A DNA stretch of 64,000 bases from Baylisascaris procyonis (GCA_037389465.1 JAZARR010000230.1:930001-994000), one strand, 5' to 3'. Counted from the stretch's first letter, positions 24,917-61,500 are shown. Program-made: numbers and translations. Notes: generated from the sequence alone by a model not told the origin.

Positions 24917-27900
24917 AATAAATAAATAAATGAATAAATTTATCCATAGCATTAGAAAAATAGCAACGTTTGCAGTGTACTGCCAACACAATCGCTTGAG
25001 TACGATTTTCCAATGCCAATTTGCACGTACACGATAAGAAAAGATGAAATTGATGGTCCAATTCTCAAATACGCGCGTGTTGGTGATCAAATCGTTCATC
25101 GATGGGAATGTCAATCGGGTGAGCCGTTTATGTAATTCACTGAAATTTCTTACTTCGTTGTTCCGATTTAAAAACTAATTGATTTCCACCATTTTTTACC
25201 GGTCAGTGTTCTCATTTATTTTAAATATTTCGTTGCATTAAATATAGTTCATAATTCACTCGGACGTTTTTACAATCCATTTTTTTCGTATGCATCATCT
25301 ATATCGAAGCTATATTAGGAATATTTTTTGGAATCTCGGAGTTAAGTTCCAGGAAAGTTACATGTTCTTATTTTTAGATATGTACGGTATACTAGTACAT
25401 AGCTGTTACGTGGAGGATGGACAAGGCGAGAAGGAACTCATCGTTGATGAAAAAGGGTATGGAAAATAATTGCCGATGTTGCCTGAAAAATGAGAAAGAA
25501 TGAAACTTATTTCAGAGGACTTGTATGATACAAAAATGTTTTAAGATTAGCTCTAAACTCGATCTCAGATCACAAAACACACCTATATGATCTATTCACG
25601 ATATCTTTATCCAAACAACGTATCGTTTCTCTATCAGTGCCATTTGTTTCTAGAGGTTTCATAAGGTTTTCACATTTGGCATTTAAAAGTATTGGTCTTT
25701 CCCTTACCATTTTGATCCCCTTTGCAAAAGAATCGTCAAATTTTCTTACGTCTGATTCAGGAAACGGAAGAAAATATACACAACATTAAGTACCCAGACT
25801 TAAAAAGAAGCTTTAGATCGTCTATATTAACATAAGGATTCTGCATAAGGTGCTAAAATTTGATGATTTTTACAAAAAATAGAAACTTAATGATAGAAAA
25901 GAGATTATTGCCTCAAATTAACGATGGATGAAATTATTCTTATTAATTAAAACAAATGAATTTCTCCCTCTCATTTCTTTGCGCATCCTTCTTCATTCAC
26001 CTGTTTTCTTGTCAACGATGATTGCAACAAATCTAGAATATGTATTCAAAAATGGAATTGAAAAGATAATTGTCATAAGAAGAAAATTTAAATAATTTTT
26101 CCAGTTCTATCGTATTGTTTGGAAATTACAATAAGAAATAAAATTAATCAATATGATTTATAGTAAATTATAATCGATTTTAATCAATATTTAGATGCCA
26201 CACCGACCGCACTCTACTAGGTGATCCAACATATGTGGAAGCACTAAATATGGCTTATCGTGAATCGTTGGTATTTAAATTTGCCGATCGTGTTGTTGTA
26301 CGTTTTCAATGTGAAATTCGTCTTTGCCTCAAAGAAGGAGGAGGTTGTGCTGGAATTACTGTAAGTCCTCCTTTTCAGCGATATTACTCTTTCAGATAAC
26401 AATGAGATTAGAGGGCTAAAACCCATAAAAACACCTCAAGTAGCTCCTGAAGTTCAAGAAAGAAGCATTAGTTTCATCATTTCACATCAAAATACCGTCA
26501 GAACCAGTGGGATGGATTTAACGGTCCTAGTGAATTTTAGTGTAAAAGTTTTAGTAGAAAATTTTTGCAGAATATAAAAGTCAGAACTGGTAGCAAAAAA
26601 AAGAATCTTGGTTCACGAACTTATAAGGCTTAGGTGGTCTTGCCTGAACCATTTCTAGTAAGGTTTGTCATCGCTAGTAAATCTTTGATAGTTATCCATT
26701 ATGTATAAAAATTAATTTCCTTTCGAATGCAAAATGAAAATCATTTTTAAGGCACTATGACTTTTTGATGCTCGGAATAGATTCTCGATATATGTCGTGT
26801 TATAAATTCCATAACATAATGCATATCGTGCTATATTGTAGTATACTGTGTTACAATATTAGAATCTGTATTATGTTATAATCTTAAGATTGCTTATGTT
26901 TACACGTAAATTTAGCCTCCACTTTGTTTCGACGCCGTTCACCACCATCTCAGTCAGCGGTCGAAGGTGAGTAGCAGCATATTGCCTACGAATTCTACTG
27001 AGGCATTCAACGACACTGAGGTGAGAAATAAAATTTTTTTAATGCGACAACGTTAGTTTAGAAAGTCAAAGAACTTTACCTCCAATCCCTCCCCTCTCTC
27101 TGCTTCATTCGCTTCCTCACACTTCATCTTACTGCGCTCACCTTGATTTTTCTCCGTGACCAGTATTACCAATCGGGCAGGGTAAATATATTTATCTACC
27201 TCAGTTCATACTTAAACTACTCACTCCACCTGATGTAGTTAAGACGCTGTAAACAAAAAAAAAGGATCTATTTTCTGAGGCACAACTAAGCACTGTGCAG
27301 AATTTTGTCCAACAAAATAACTTATAGTAGATGTATTAGTAAAATGTTTAATTTATATAATAACGCTTTATATTTTCTGTTTTCAAACTGTAGAATAATT
27401 ATAGAATAAAAAAGGAGTGTTTATTTATTAAAATGCTCTCGCTATTCGAATTAAACATTTGTTAATTAGAAATCAAAGAGGAATCTCAAACGACGTTATG
27501 CTCGTTCGATAGACGTTTCAACAGCGAAGCCAACCTTTGATACCGATCTTATTTCACAGTCTGTTTATGTTCTCGATTCGGAAGACGAATCTACAGGTAA
27601 TGTTTCAGGTTATTTCCGGTTGCAACAATATTATTTAGAATTCAGCAGAGATCTAAATAAAAGCGTCATGAGAATGATGTTGATTTCGTTTCATCTATAT
27701 ATTCGAATTTAGTGCTTCAAGCTTAACCATATCTCGAGGTCTATTCCTCATTCCTAGCACTATTCAAATAACGTTCGAGTCGTTTAATTCTCAATACAAT
27801 TCATAATCAATATTCTCGTCAGATAAATTTATTCGAAGACACATGCCATTGCTAACAATTTCCGTTTTGATTTTCTTAAAAAATCAAATATACAATAAAT

Positions 27901-28328
27901 TTTCAGGAAGAATTGATGATGCAACATTCGAACTATTAAAGCAATCTGCGTCACGTAAGGAAGTATGCGTTAGTGCAACCATTTTCGCGGTATTGCTCTC
28001 TGGCTTGCTGATCATTTTCCTTTTCGTCACAGCTATCGCTTTATGGGCGTTCATGAAATGGTATAGGTAAGTGCTAAGAATACTAATTATCGATTGATTT
28101 GAGTTAAAATTTTTTCAGAAGCGTTATTAAGCGTTAATATATTTAATAACATTAGAGCGTTAAAGCTCATATACTTAACAAATATGAGCTTTATCGATAT
28201 CTCTCTTATCAGCTCAAATTCATGACTCATCATTGATGCATTTCAGAGTTTCCGGAAATGGAGGAGACATAAGCCTTCCGAAGAAGTCATATTCCTATGG
28301 TCCAAATATTTTCGGTTCGAAATGTTAA
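22448..28328 (+). CDS. Zona pellucida-domain cuticlin-like membrane protein (eleven exons)
   Basis: ZP-domain cuticlins polymerise extracellularly and shape the nematode cuticle. Exons: 22448-22601, 23027-23160, 23702-23755, 24171-24259, 24976-25118, 25378-25456, 26195-26360, 26916-26966, 27470-27596, 27907-28066, 28247-28328. Sum 1239 nt, 412 residues plus TAA, all in phase with GT/AG borders. Residues 1-21 form a signal peptide (MLNVLAILMILVEIFQ core). The mature start DIDNGLIGAPEIQC is the classic ZP-N opening. Further landmarks: VFVKGHYNNPDC, GQCDMDRQRM, DRAFHIKCLYREAAKTVSS, FPMPICTYTI, HRWEC, VHSCYVEDG, GCHTDRTLL, FQCEIRLC, ending at GITPPLC, the usual last cysteine of ZP-C. A furin-type site KRRYAR is at 297-302. 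One membrane helix spans about 354-380, followed by a 30-residue basic cytoplasmic tail. Nothing is broken. Which cuticlin paralogue it is I cannot tell. Confidence 0.93.
24838..24937. repeat. (TAAA)n microsatellite in cuticlin intron 4
   Basis: About 24 units of a TAAA repeat with minor variants (GTAA, TGAA), ending about 40 bp before the acceptor of exon 24976-25118. Translating it gives spurious FIYL-type ORFs on the minus strand. Confidence 0.93.
26967..27020 (+). other. Possible alternative 3' extension of cuticlin exon 8
   Basis: Exon 8 can end at 26966 (AAG followed by GTGAGT) or, staying open, at 27020 (GAG followed by GTGAGA). Both donors are strong and both leave phase 0, so the downstream exon stays in frame either way. 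The longer form adds 18 residues, VSSSILPTNSTEAFNDTE, with two NxT/S-type glycosylation sequons (NST, NDT), between the ZP domain and the furin-type site; total 430 residues. Confidence 0.5.
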
Positions 28329-30643
28329 TGACATTAGAATCACGCACAAGTGCACAGCTTTAATCCACGCTTTAAAGCGCTGCTAATAACAGTGCTCACT
28401 CAAATAATATTATTCGGGTTGTTAAAACGAATACAAATCTTTGTTGAAATCAAGCTTGAAAGTGATAAAACGAAGCTGTCTTCCATGAAGAGCCAAACCT
28501 TTACGTTAAAACGATTTGTGTTATAATTCAACTGAAATTTATCTCTTAACTTTATTTAAAGTCTCAGGCCGATCGTTTTGCAATTTAAGTCTTGGTTTCA
28601 ATGATAGCATTGCTATTGCTGTAAATGCAAGCTTATTAATAGACAAAATTAATCATTTTTGTGAAAAATTTTCATTCGATGGCGGCCTTGATATATCTAT
28701 ATTTAAATTTGATGCAATCTGTATAATGAATTGAACTTAAGCAATCTCCTGCCTTAAGCTGTAAGTGGTCATGTCAAGACCGAATTTATAAGTCAGGATC
28801 GAAAAATTGATAAGTTTAGATCGCTCTATCCAGCGAGCGGAATACCCCACACTTTGAATAGTAAGCATGAATATTTTCATTCACATCATATGAAAATTGT
28901 TGTTTTCTGTGACAATATGCAAATGGAATTTTATTGCTGCGTTTTCAAGTCATGAACTGCCCAATGTATACAATGGAAGTTTCAGGATGTAATCTTCCGA
29001 TGTCTTGTTAATAAAGAAAAAAATTACATCCTTGCTTGTATTTTGTCGGTTGTATTCTTTTTTTTTTCGTTTAATATTCATTGTTGCTGCTATTTTATAC
29101 TCTATATTCAATATTTCGTTATTGAAAATCACCGTTAATTCCGGACCGAGAAGATAAATATGAGAGAGCTTTTGCATATTAGTTGATTTTAAAGGAAATG
29201 CAAGAAGAGATCACTTTCGATCGAACAAAGTGTATCATTTTTTTTGTTGTATTCATTTATCGTTTTTTTGTGTTTGATAATAATGCATATATCCAATTGC
29301 CTTGTTGAGGTTTTTTGTTTGTGTGTTTTTTCTTTTCATAAAAGTTTTGCGTTGAAATATGGATATAGTTTTAGCAGTATACATTCGAGAAATAGACTTG
29401 GGCATTACCGCTACAAACCGATGTATTTCGATTTATACAGGAATAGAAATGATTAGTTGACAACTAAACTGCAATATCAAACAAGCTTTAATTGTGGAAA
29501 TAAATTTACTTAGGAATGGTCGTTTAGCGATTGGCCTCTACGAGTATAAAAATATAAGTACATTCACTAAACTTTTCTTAAACGCATTATGTAGTGTACT
29601 GTCAGACCCCCTTCATCAATGGAGTCCCCTAAACTTTTCCATCACGGTCCCAGCCCTCAATAAGCCGCTCCTCTTCGACAGTCTCGTGATTCCATGATCG
29701 AAGAGTCCGCTCCAACATGCTGTACGGTTCCCATCATGGTGCAATACTCCAACCTTTTCTTTAGGAAATCCCCACCTACTATATAATTATTCCGTTGTGT
29801 CAGCGTGTCTATCCGTGTGTCGACTGATCACTTACACTCACATGCATTAGGAATAAAGCCGCTTGTCCTTAACTTCGCTGGAAAAATTAGAAAGACGTAA
29901 CGTTAGCACTCGAATGCCCACCTAATTACGTCGAAAAAAATATATAAATGACGTAAAATATATATAAATAATCTCACGTAAGATGCATAAACTTCAGCAG
30001 AAGAGCACTTTTTCTTTCGAATCGAAATACTTTATTCATTTAAATAAATTATAAAGCGACTGGTTGCAAAGTGACAGCAAACTATAAAGCATTGCTTTGC
30101 TGCATTGAATAACGTCGGATTGATGCAGCACCACATTTCCCTTTAAAAATAAAAAATAACACAAATAACATAAATTTGCATATGAATATTCAAATCAACA
30201 AATATACGTGCAAGATTTCATAATTCGACATGGATGACTTGCACTACCTGCGAAGCTAGAGCAAAAATCATTCTGAGAGGCTCAGAACTCTTCGATGAAA
30301 TGGAATCTCACAGCAAATTTTCTTTGTAAAATTTCCAAAAAAAATTTTTTTCAAAGATTTCACAAGTGAACAATCGTTCGAGATATTCTCATACTGGATA
30401 TGTGATAGGCGCAAAAATTGATTGATGATCGCTTTTCGTCTTTACCTCATTAGAGCAGGATTTGATTCGCAAGAATTGCAATAGCTTAGACTAGTTGCAC
30501 TACCTGTACTCCACTTAACTACCTCTAAAGTAACCCGATTACCATTCCTTACTGTCGTTGCACTGCCTATGTTCGTAAAAACCCACAAATTCATGGAAGG
30601 ATCCATCCAGGGACACTGAAGAAGTAAAAGGGCTAGTGGTGAT
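28329..30643. other. Convergent intergenic region, no supported gene
   Basis: The cuticlin-like gene ends at 28328 and the globin gene ends on the other strand at 30644, so this holds both 3' untranslated regions. Two modest plus-strand open frames (28516-28734, 29244-29456) show no recognisable family. No repeats of note. Confidence 0.6.
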
Positions 30644-52416
<21,773 letters not shown>

Positions 52417-52430
52417 AATTCCTGCAGAAA
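52417..52430 (-). promoter_or_regulatory. Acceptor just upstream of the long globin start
   Basis: TTTTCTGCAG on the minus strand ends at 52422, leaving only GAATT before the ATG at 52416. Either a spliced leader is added here or a non-coding exon lies to the right. Confidence 0.5.
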
Positions 52431-55400
52431 ATTAGAAAATTCACATCCCGCCGGATGCAATAACATAATCGCATACAGGTCGATTCTATATTCGAAAAAA
52501 AATATATGTCGGACTAAATCCTTCACATAATATTGCAACGCTGGCATGCAAATTCTTGATCAAAGCTGTTAACTAAGAGGAATAGAAAAAAGCAAATGAT
52601 AAACTAGTGAAGCTTTGATTTAACCCTCTCACAAGTGAGATGATTTCAACGATTCAATAATCTCTCTCTCCGCCCCAATCGTTAACTTTCGGAGCTTTGA
52701 CTTCACCAAGATCGCCTCTTTCCTCTTGTTCGTTCTCTAAAATCTGTACCCCAAAAGAATAGTTCTCCACACAGCTCCTTAACGAGCTTTGATGAACAGG
52801 ATGCCAGAAAGAACTAACTAGGGTTCAAACGATTACTAATCTCTACTAACTCCCTATAAATTCTCTAGAATACTGCCACGATCGTAAATTTAAAGACCGC
52901 ATCGACTACAGAAACAAACAAGAAAAATCGAAGCAATTCAGGCAAGCTATATTTGAACAGCTAGTGCACCTAAATACGAATAACTAATGTAGCCTATACT
53001 GGAGGACTTAATGTACGACGCATAGGAATATGTATATGGAAGAGCTCATATCGGTACAATTTACGCAACTATCATTGGAACAGTCCATATAACCTATTCG
53101 GGAAGACTTCGATAACGCGTATATGAGCTCCTTATGCGAGATATATAACAAATATTACTGATTTCAATGACGATAGTTTATATCATCTATACTGAAACAG
53201 CTTACGCAACGTATATCGCCTCAGGTAACCTATAGTTCGCTGTCATACTCTACCGCATTCGGATTAAACTTTATACGCAAAGTTCTCAGTGAATGAATCG
53301 GTAGATATGTTCGAATACGAAAAAAGCCTCAAAGGCAGATGATCATACATATTAATCTCCCCTATCAGCATATAAACAATAGCCTTTGTCCTTTTACAGG
53401 ATCAAATTCCCTCATCACTAGCCACAAGATCACCTCGAATAGCGTTCTTTCTATTCTTATGCCGTTGAAGCATCCCGCGTTTTGATTTTTACTATAGTGA
53501 AACTATTCTAAGACCACACATTAAAGGACAAAATATTGTACGTTATAGCGCGGGAGAGAGAGGGGGAAGGGCGATGGAGAAAGCAAGAGAGAGTGATGGA
53601 AAAAATTTTGCAAGTATTTTAGGCGGGGTCAGTTTTCTATTCTACATGAATTTCGGTTAACAACGAATAGCTAATTATTACGGAAGATTTTTTTAAGGAT
53701 GGTTGGGTCATATCACATATATCAAGACCTATATATTAGTTATTTGTCCGATATTTACGGAATTAGTGGGTTAGATAGGTGGAATGCAACAACGCACATC
53801 TTGCCAACTCTTTTGAACTCTTTTTTTATAGAAAATAAATGGAAATACCGTATCAGACAAGACCACGCGTCCCAGAAAGGTGATACAGTATACGCTTTCG
53901 AAACGGTGCCTATAAAGGCGAGCACGGTCATAAAAAGTCAATAAATGATAAAACTCACGAATGTTTATGCAAATTTGGCCAGACCGGCTGTTTGTGCAAA
54001 TCTACAAAACATACTTCTCGGCTCTGAAATGAAACTCGGATGGTGTAAATCATTTCTCAATTAGCCATAAAAGAGGTGCATATTTTTAGAGGCCTTGTAG
54101 CATTTATAGTTCTCTTCATAGTCAACGAATGAAAAATGATATCAGCAAACGATATACCGCTCTAAATTGGGTCCTACTTGACTATTCAAAACAGCGTTTA
54201 CAAAGCGAATAATTTCTGAAAGTTTTCATCAAATTCCTTCTATTCATAAAAAAATCTTGTTATCAGACGAGTTTAAACGTCTTACTGAGTACTCCTTAAG
54301 ATAAAGAATATAACGAATATTCATACCATTATAGTTGTGCTGTTGCTTAACTCATAACGAAATCGAAGATTCCTACCAATGCGAATCGAATGTTAGATTC
54401 CTCTAGAGATTCATTTGCATAGTTAATCTAATTTTCAACAGTCGTTAGAAGCCTTTGGATTTTTTCGTAAGCAATACGCGATCGCCTTGCTTATTACTTT
54501 GAATTAACTATGCAAAAAAGCTTCTAGGAGTTGTGCCACTCCGGAATACCCATCGTTCTCGCCAAAAAAAAGACACCATTTTAGAGTTGAATTGCTAAAG
54601 TGCCCGTCGGATGAATCATAAATAGCCCGAATATTTTAATTTTATAGCTTTCCAATGCATTTATTGCGCATATGTTATGAATATACGAATCTGATTTCGA
54701 AAAATTTGCCCAACGACGCTAACATCCATAAAATGTCGGCAATTTCTTGTTGCTTAATAAAATTCACTTCAGATTTTTCAATTTTTTTTATCTCAGTTTT
54801 ATTTTATTTAAATTTCAAAAAACTACCGAAAAATCCAAAAATATGATATATTTTTGGCGAAATATTAAAAAAAATTTCAGCGTAGAAAACCTATAAAATT
54901 CCTTGTCGTATAGAAACCTTTCTAGGGATTAATGAAAGCGTTGATACGCAAGGGGATTTTTTCCAACACTACTATAAATAAAAACATCAACAGGCACTAT
55001 TGAACAAATTCAATAGAGAACCTTTAATTAATAACATTGAAATGCTATTCACTAATTATTTGATGTGAACGCATTATCAAAATATCGTTCTAGTGAATAT
55101 ATATTCCTTGACAAACAATGAATTAGTCGGTTATAAGCCGATATTATTGAGATTAACTTTAGAACTCATTCAACAAGATAATTAGCGACCGCAAATTGCA
55201 AGCCAATAATTGAACTTGAAATGAAATATATTCGAAATGCAAAAATATTCATAAAGAATTATTGCTGAAACATATTTCCACTCATCTATAAATTAATTAC
55301 GGAATTTAATTGATTTCTTTTTTTTTAACAGTGAAAACTAAAAGTTGCATATGGAAACATTTTCGATCACTATATATAATCAGGTATACTATTATCGATT

Positions 55401-56146
55401 CCTATGGCGATATGGAGGTTTTCTATCAGAATCTGTTGTCAATAAAACTCGATCCTTTCCAATCCTATTAAATCTAAATCGACGTGATTCGATTCCTATA
55501 TCTATAATTAAATCCATCAAGAGTAAATCGTGGATTTTTGTTTAAAATTGCAAATTAGAATAGCTTTATAGAAACTTTCAATGCGAATTGTAACAAAAGA
55601 CTCTTAAAAAAGCAATGAGTACTCGAGTATTGGGCATCATTAGAAAACACCGGCTACTTTATAGCTACTCAATGAAGCCTAAGCAAAATATAAAAAAAAA
55701 TGCATTACGAATTCATAGAATAAGATGATTTTTTAAATCAACGAATCATTTCGATTTAAGCAAATATAATTCAACTTTTCAATTTTTAGTTAAACTGTAA
55801 TTGATTAAATTTCAAGTTCAGCTAATTTTCAAAAAAAAAAGCAAATCAATCAAAAAATAAAAATTATACAAGTTAATATAATTCACTTTCAGTTCAAGTT
55901 CAAGTTCAATTAAGCTGCAATCAATTAATCAACTAATTGAAGTTCAATTCGATTAACTTCAATTTAACATAATTAAATTGAAACATAATTTAAGCAGTCA
56001 AAAACGCTTTAAGCAATTCAAATAAAGAAATATAAACAATTTCAAAGCAAAAATCTGACATACAAAGAAAAAGGAAAAAAACGATAAGTCATTAATCCTC
56101 AAAGACTGAAGCATTGCAACTAGATTTTCGCATAATACCGATCCCA

Positions 56147-56147
<1 letters not shown>

Positions 56148-56207
<60 letters not shown>
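56148..56207. repeat. (TA)n microsatellite
   Basis: About 60 bp of TA, intergenic. Confidence 0.95.
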
Positions 56208-56209
<2 letters not shown>

Positions 56210-58207
56210 ATCAAATAAATTTGAAAGTTTTCAACGCATATGACACACTGGTAGAATTATTTAAAAATCTCCACATAACTACTAAAATGAAGTATTGAAG
56301 CATATATACAAGCTAGATGTGGATGATAAGAGCACTGGAACAATGTCGAACCACATCAAAGCAGGTGGAAATTTAATGCAGCGATATCGATGAAAACGAT
56401 TCCAGACAAATGACTGCAAAACATGATAAGCTCTTTTGAGCTATCTTATCTCTGATAAGCCATTCATTTTTATCACAATAATTAAAGATATACTGTCATC
56501 ACTTGTAATCATTAAAGCTATAAAACGCTTAGCGAAAGTGAATGCGCTTGTCGGCCGATAGTTTTGGAAGTTGAAGTTTATGAGGTGCATATATAAGGTT
56601 TTATAATCATACAAAGAACATCCGACAGTTTAGATAACACATTGACGTGTTACAATAACATGTTCATGCAAAGCTTAATGCATAGTTGCAATCCGACCTT
56701 TGAAATCCATATGCTACCTTCTTTTCAACTTGCACTTATCTGGCTGCAGAAATCGCTAATGAATGCAACTGCAGAAATAATGCGATAGATCAAGCCTCTT
56801 TGGTGTGCGCTAAATTTCATTTTATTTCAGATGAATTAACTTCATCATAAGATCCCTCATTATAAAACTAATAAACATTTCTGAACGAAAACAAAATAAT
56901 GCACTAAATTAAATCCTATATTTATGCAATTATTAGAGAACGTACTAAATCACGATGTTGAACTCAATTTGAATTATCCTATTCAAATCGAATAAAATAT
57001 TCTCCAATGAAACGAAACAAATATGCATTATTTTCATTCATCAAAAGGCATTAATGTGAACCATTATAAAATGAAAGATGCTAATATAAAAGCAGAAAAT
57101 AAAACAAAGATTCTTAACAAACTTTCGGTTTATCGCCTATAATCGTCTATCATAACATTGTAGTATAAATCATTGGAAGCGATAATTGTTTAAATGTAAT
57201 TATCGTTGAAGAAAAAAAAAAAACGATATTCACCAACTCAGTTGTTCATTGTTCAATGAATTCACATTAGTTACGTAATATTTACGTCAACGTAATGAAA
57301 AGAAAATTTGATCTACGAAACATTTTTGCTCATTAATAATTTCCTAAGCAATAAACCAATATTATCATTCAAATGGCGGAAAACATTTAATGCTTTTTTT
57401 TTAACGCTTTCAAGATAAGAAAAAAGTTTTAATAGACAAATTCGGCATTGTGTCAAATTTAGCAGCTTTCACAAGAAAATTTTTATTGAAAAAATATATT
57501 GCATAAATAATTTGCATAAAACTAATCAAATCTGCCTAACGTTCAATCACTTTAATGCTAATTTTGATAGATTCTCTGCGTTGCTTGTGCAATGTGGCTA
57601 CTACTACTGACCATTGACCATCATTGACCACTTTCCCATTTTTATATTGCTGGGTTTACTTTTAGCGAAACTTTCATTTAAAAGTTAATTTTACTCTCTA
57701 CTTTCCATTCAATTCTTCATTCATTTTCAGTGGTGGACGCCACCTACATAACATTTCACAAGTAATTCCCAAAAATATTCCCTTCGTTTCTTTTATTTTC
57801 TTGTCCCATAGAACTAATTTTCCATTATATCTCTGGGGATCTTAACATTCAATGTTGCTCATCATAAAGCATTTAACTCTATTCCTTCAATACTAATGTT
57901 ATGAGCCTAATTCTTTTTAAATATGCCATCAAATAATACAGATATTCATTTCAATGCGTAAAGCTAGAACATAACTACGTTAATAATCTATGAAATATAA
58001 TCCATATTGAATCAGCTTTAATCTTCTATCTATTACTTCTTTTTTTAAAATTACATTTTTATTAATTTCAATTCTTTTATTAATTTCAGATTTTTTTTCT
58101 CTATTCTCAACATTTCTATTTGTGTTTTTCTCTCCAAAAAATACCTTTTTATGTCTTTTTTCTTTTTATTACTTAGAAATTTATTACAAAAATATCTTTT
58201 TCAAAAT

Positions 58208-58208
<1 letters not shown>

Positions 58209-58278
<70 letters not shown>
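58209..58278. repeat. (TA)n microsatellite
   Basis: About 70 bp of TA, intergenic, the first of two tracts about 200 bp apart. Confidence 0.95.
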
Positions 58279-58281
<3 letters not shown>

Positions 58282-58480
58282 TCTTTTTCAATGAGACATA
58301 AGCATAAGGGAATAAAGATCAAATGCTATCGTTGTTGCATGAAGATTACTTTATTGCGTGCGTAACGTGTGTATTACATCCTAGAAAAGGAATCAAATTT
58401 CAACACAACATCTTCATTAGTCAATGCAACACTGACATGTTGCCGACTCTATTCGATTGGCCACAATCAGTCTATTTTTA

Positions 58481-58482
<2 letters not shown>

Positions 58483-58578
<96 letters not shown>
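58483..58578. repeat. (TA)n microsatellite
   Basis: About 96 bp of uninterrupted TA, among the longest in the window. It produces spurious IYIYIY ORFs. Confidence 0.95.
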
Positions 58579-58579
<1 letters not shown>

Positions 58580-61500
58580 TCAAAAATTTGTCACTTGATA
58601 AGCTGCTCGCTATGTGAGCATCTTTTAAAATCAATGAATTTATATTTGCTCATATATTTTAACTAATTTCTCCCCCTCCCCCTCCTCCATCCATATCCCC
58701 ACTCCCTCTCCCCACCTAGAAAAACATTTATGAATGGTTAATGAAATCTATTCAACTTACTGCAGCGACAATTTACGTTAAAGAACAAAATTCACAATTG
58801 CGTAAAGTGGTTTCAACTAACTCATGTAAATGATATTTCTAGCATAAAAAGTTCGCAATCGTCATAAAAGAAAAGAAAATTTTTTTGTGAACTTATCTAA
58901 GAAGATAGTTCATTGATTGTCAAAAAATCATACTACAGCATTCAAACATTTAAAAAATTTGTAAATATTTTTTCTATGTAACAACTCATTGCGTCAATAA
59001 AAAGAATTATCCTTGAGCAAACATAGAATTTTGTAATACTTTAAGATGCGCTGAAGTTAGTTACACGGGAATTTGGCGAGCTGTAACGAAATCGAGTTAG
59101 CCAAGCACAGATTAAAATCATCACCTTTTCACTATCGTAGTCTTTTCGGCTTGTGAACTGAAACTTCCCGGACGGGCAAACACGCATACCAACAACACTA
59201 TATAAGCAGAGATAAAACATAGGTATAATGCAAATATTTGTAAAAGGTTGTCAAAGAAACTTATAAAAGAGTATCATGCAGGTAGTGGTCCAGGTAAACG
59301 TAAAAAGGTAGCTGCCAGCTATCTAGCATTGTGGTCTAAGCAATGAAGTACGAATCAACAAATCATGGCGACAAATGCGGCACACAAAATATGCGACAAA
59401 CCTAGCAATAATGTTTAGTCGCTAGATGGTGTGAGGATGAAAGGCACAAGACAACATATGGTGGTTAGTTCTATTTCGAACTCCCGATGGACTGGGCGAG
59501 CATTTCTCTGCTATAGCACCAACTAAGATCACATCTCACTGAGGATCTTTTCATGAATTACAAATTGAGATTGCCGACTTTTTAGCATTCTTCGATCCTC
59601 TTTTAATTTCTATCATTTGTTTTCCTTTCGTCACATTAAATTCAACGAAGATAACATCACTGTTTGATGATAAAATTCTCATCAAAAAATGCTCAACTTG
59701 GCGTGTTTCTCTTAAGCCTATCAAACACATGAAATACGACGCTATCTTTATCTTTTTTTATCACTAGCAGAAGATTGATGTTGTTATATGATTAATTAAT
59801 CGGCTATACTATGCAATTTACCATCGGATAGGCCGATAAAAATTAGGCCGAAAAAAAATGCTAATATTTCTTGTATTTATGATGCTTTATTGCAAAATTT
59901 TCATTGCAACAACAAAAAAAAATCGTGACTTTTGTTATGCAAATTTTTCTACAAAGATTTTCTATCATTAAGTGATTTTCTAATATGCAAATTTATTTCA
60001 AATTTTATTTAATATTTGAAGTGAAAAATGTAATCGATATCCGCATGACAAAAATTTCTCTACTGGCGGAGTACTTCATCAATTTTGAAAATTAGCCAAA
60101 TTTATTAAACAAAAAATTTCAATTTTGAAAAAAAAAATAAAAATTACTAGGCCGATGAAATTTTGGAAAGAGATAACTTTTCGAGACTAGAGAGGTGGTT
60201 TACAAAGATAGCGTCGTGACAATGGACACTTTGCCTCTCTTCGTAAAGATTTATTCAACAGATTGCAAAGATGGATTTGATGGCTAAGATATTCAATGGG
60301 AATCCCTTTTATCTTCTATAATTACATCCGCATTGAAAAAAAAAAAATTCATGAAATTCGAGAATTAACCGCAAATAATATATACATTTACTAATATTTT
60401 ATATTCTATCAGAATATAAGTCACAGTTAATGAAATTCAATACTGAATTAACTGTAAATATTTGATCAAACTTTACAACTTAACTGCATTATTTGCAGAA
60501 CTTATAACAAGCACTAAATCTAACAAGGAACGGTATAAGAACCAGAAATATCCGATCTGGAAGTGTTGCTTATTATCTAATCAATAACGATATTAACCTA
60601 ATAAACTAGATCCAATAGATGAAAGACTAATCAATAAATGCGTTCACATTAGTTGATCGCAAATTTTCGACATGGATGACGACTATGTAATGCGAAACAA
60701 TAAGAATTCTATGTGGGATTCAAAATGATAATGGTGATTAATGAGTTAATTAAATATAAAACGATTAAAAAAAGGTTTATGATTAAAATCAAATATTATC
60801 AACCAAATGACTATTGGTTTAAAAAAAAAAACACTTAAAATTATTTTTACAACAAGAAAAATCGTAAAATCCAAAAAAAAAATAAAAATCAACATTTATT
60901 AGTGAATAATAAAAGTGGGAAGATATGCGGCATTGTTGGCCATTCGATGCAGTTAATCAGAGCAATTCTATAAAATTTTCAAATGAGAATTAATGATAGT
61001 CATTCTATTCCCTAACCGATTCGTCTGAATACTTCCGATAAAGAAATGTCTCAAGTCTTTTTTTTTTTTATTTCTCTATTGTTTTCCCTATGATTTTGAT
61101 AGTCGGCAATAAAAGATCCTGATCAATTCAGCAAATATTCGAAATAATTGCGACATTTAAATATTCTCAATAAAAAATCCCGATACGCTCGTAGATGAGA
61201 TTCTTTTATTGATGGTGAAATTTGCACCTTTATTATTCATGCTTTACTACATCAACATAGAAATCAATTCATTATTTATTATTGAATAATTTTGAAATCC
61301 AACATTTTATTATGGTACTATTTAATGTATAGTAATGATGAATTCAATATTTTTTGATGAGATTGACAAATGAATTTTCAACGAAAATATCGCAAGCTAA
61401 AAATTCACTTTCATTCATTTTTTTAAAAAAATTCTGTGATACTTTTCTAATATTTCGTTCGATGAAATACTTTCAATTTATCGTTCCCCATAGTTAACGT

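Noticed and set aside
53699..53944. 81-codon plus-strand ORF beginning MVGSYHIYQDLY
   Set aside because: No family resemblance, Tyr/Ile/Ser composition typical of AT-rich non-coding DNA, no splice signals that extend it.
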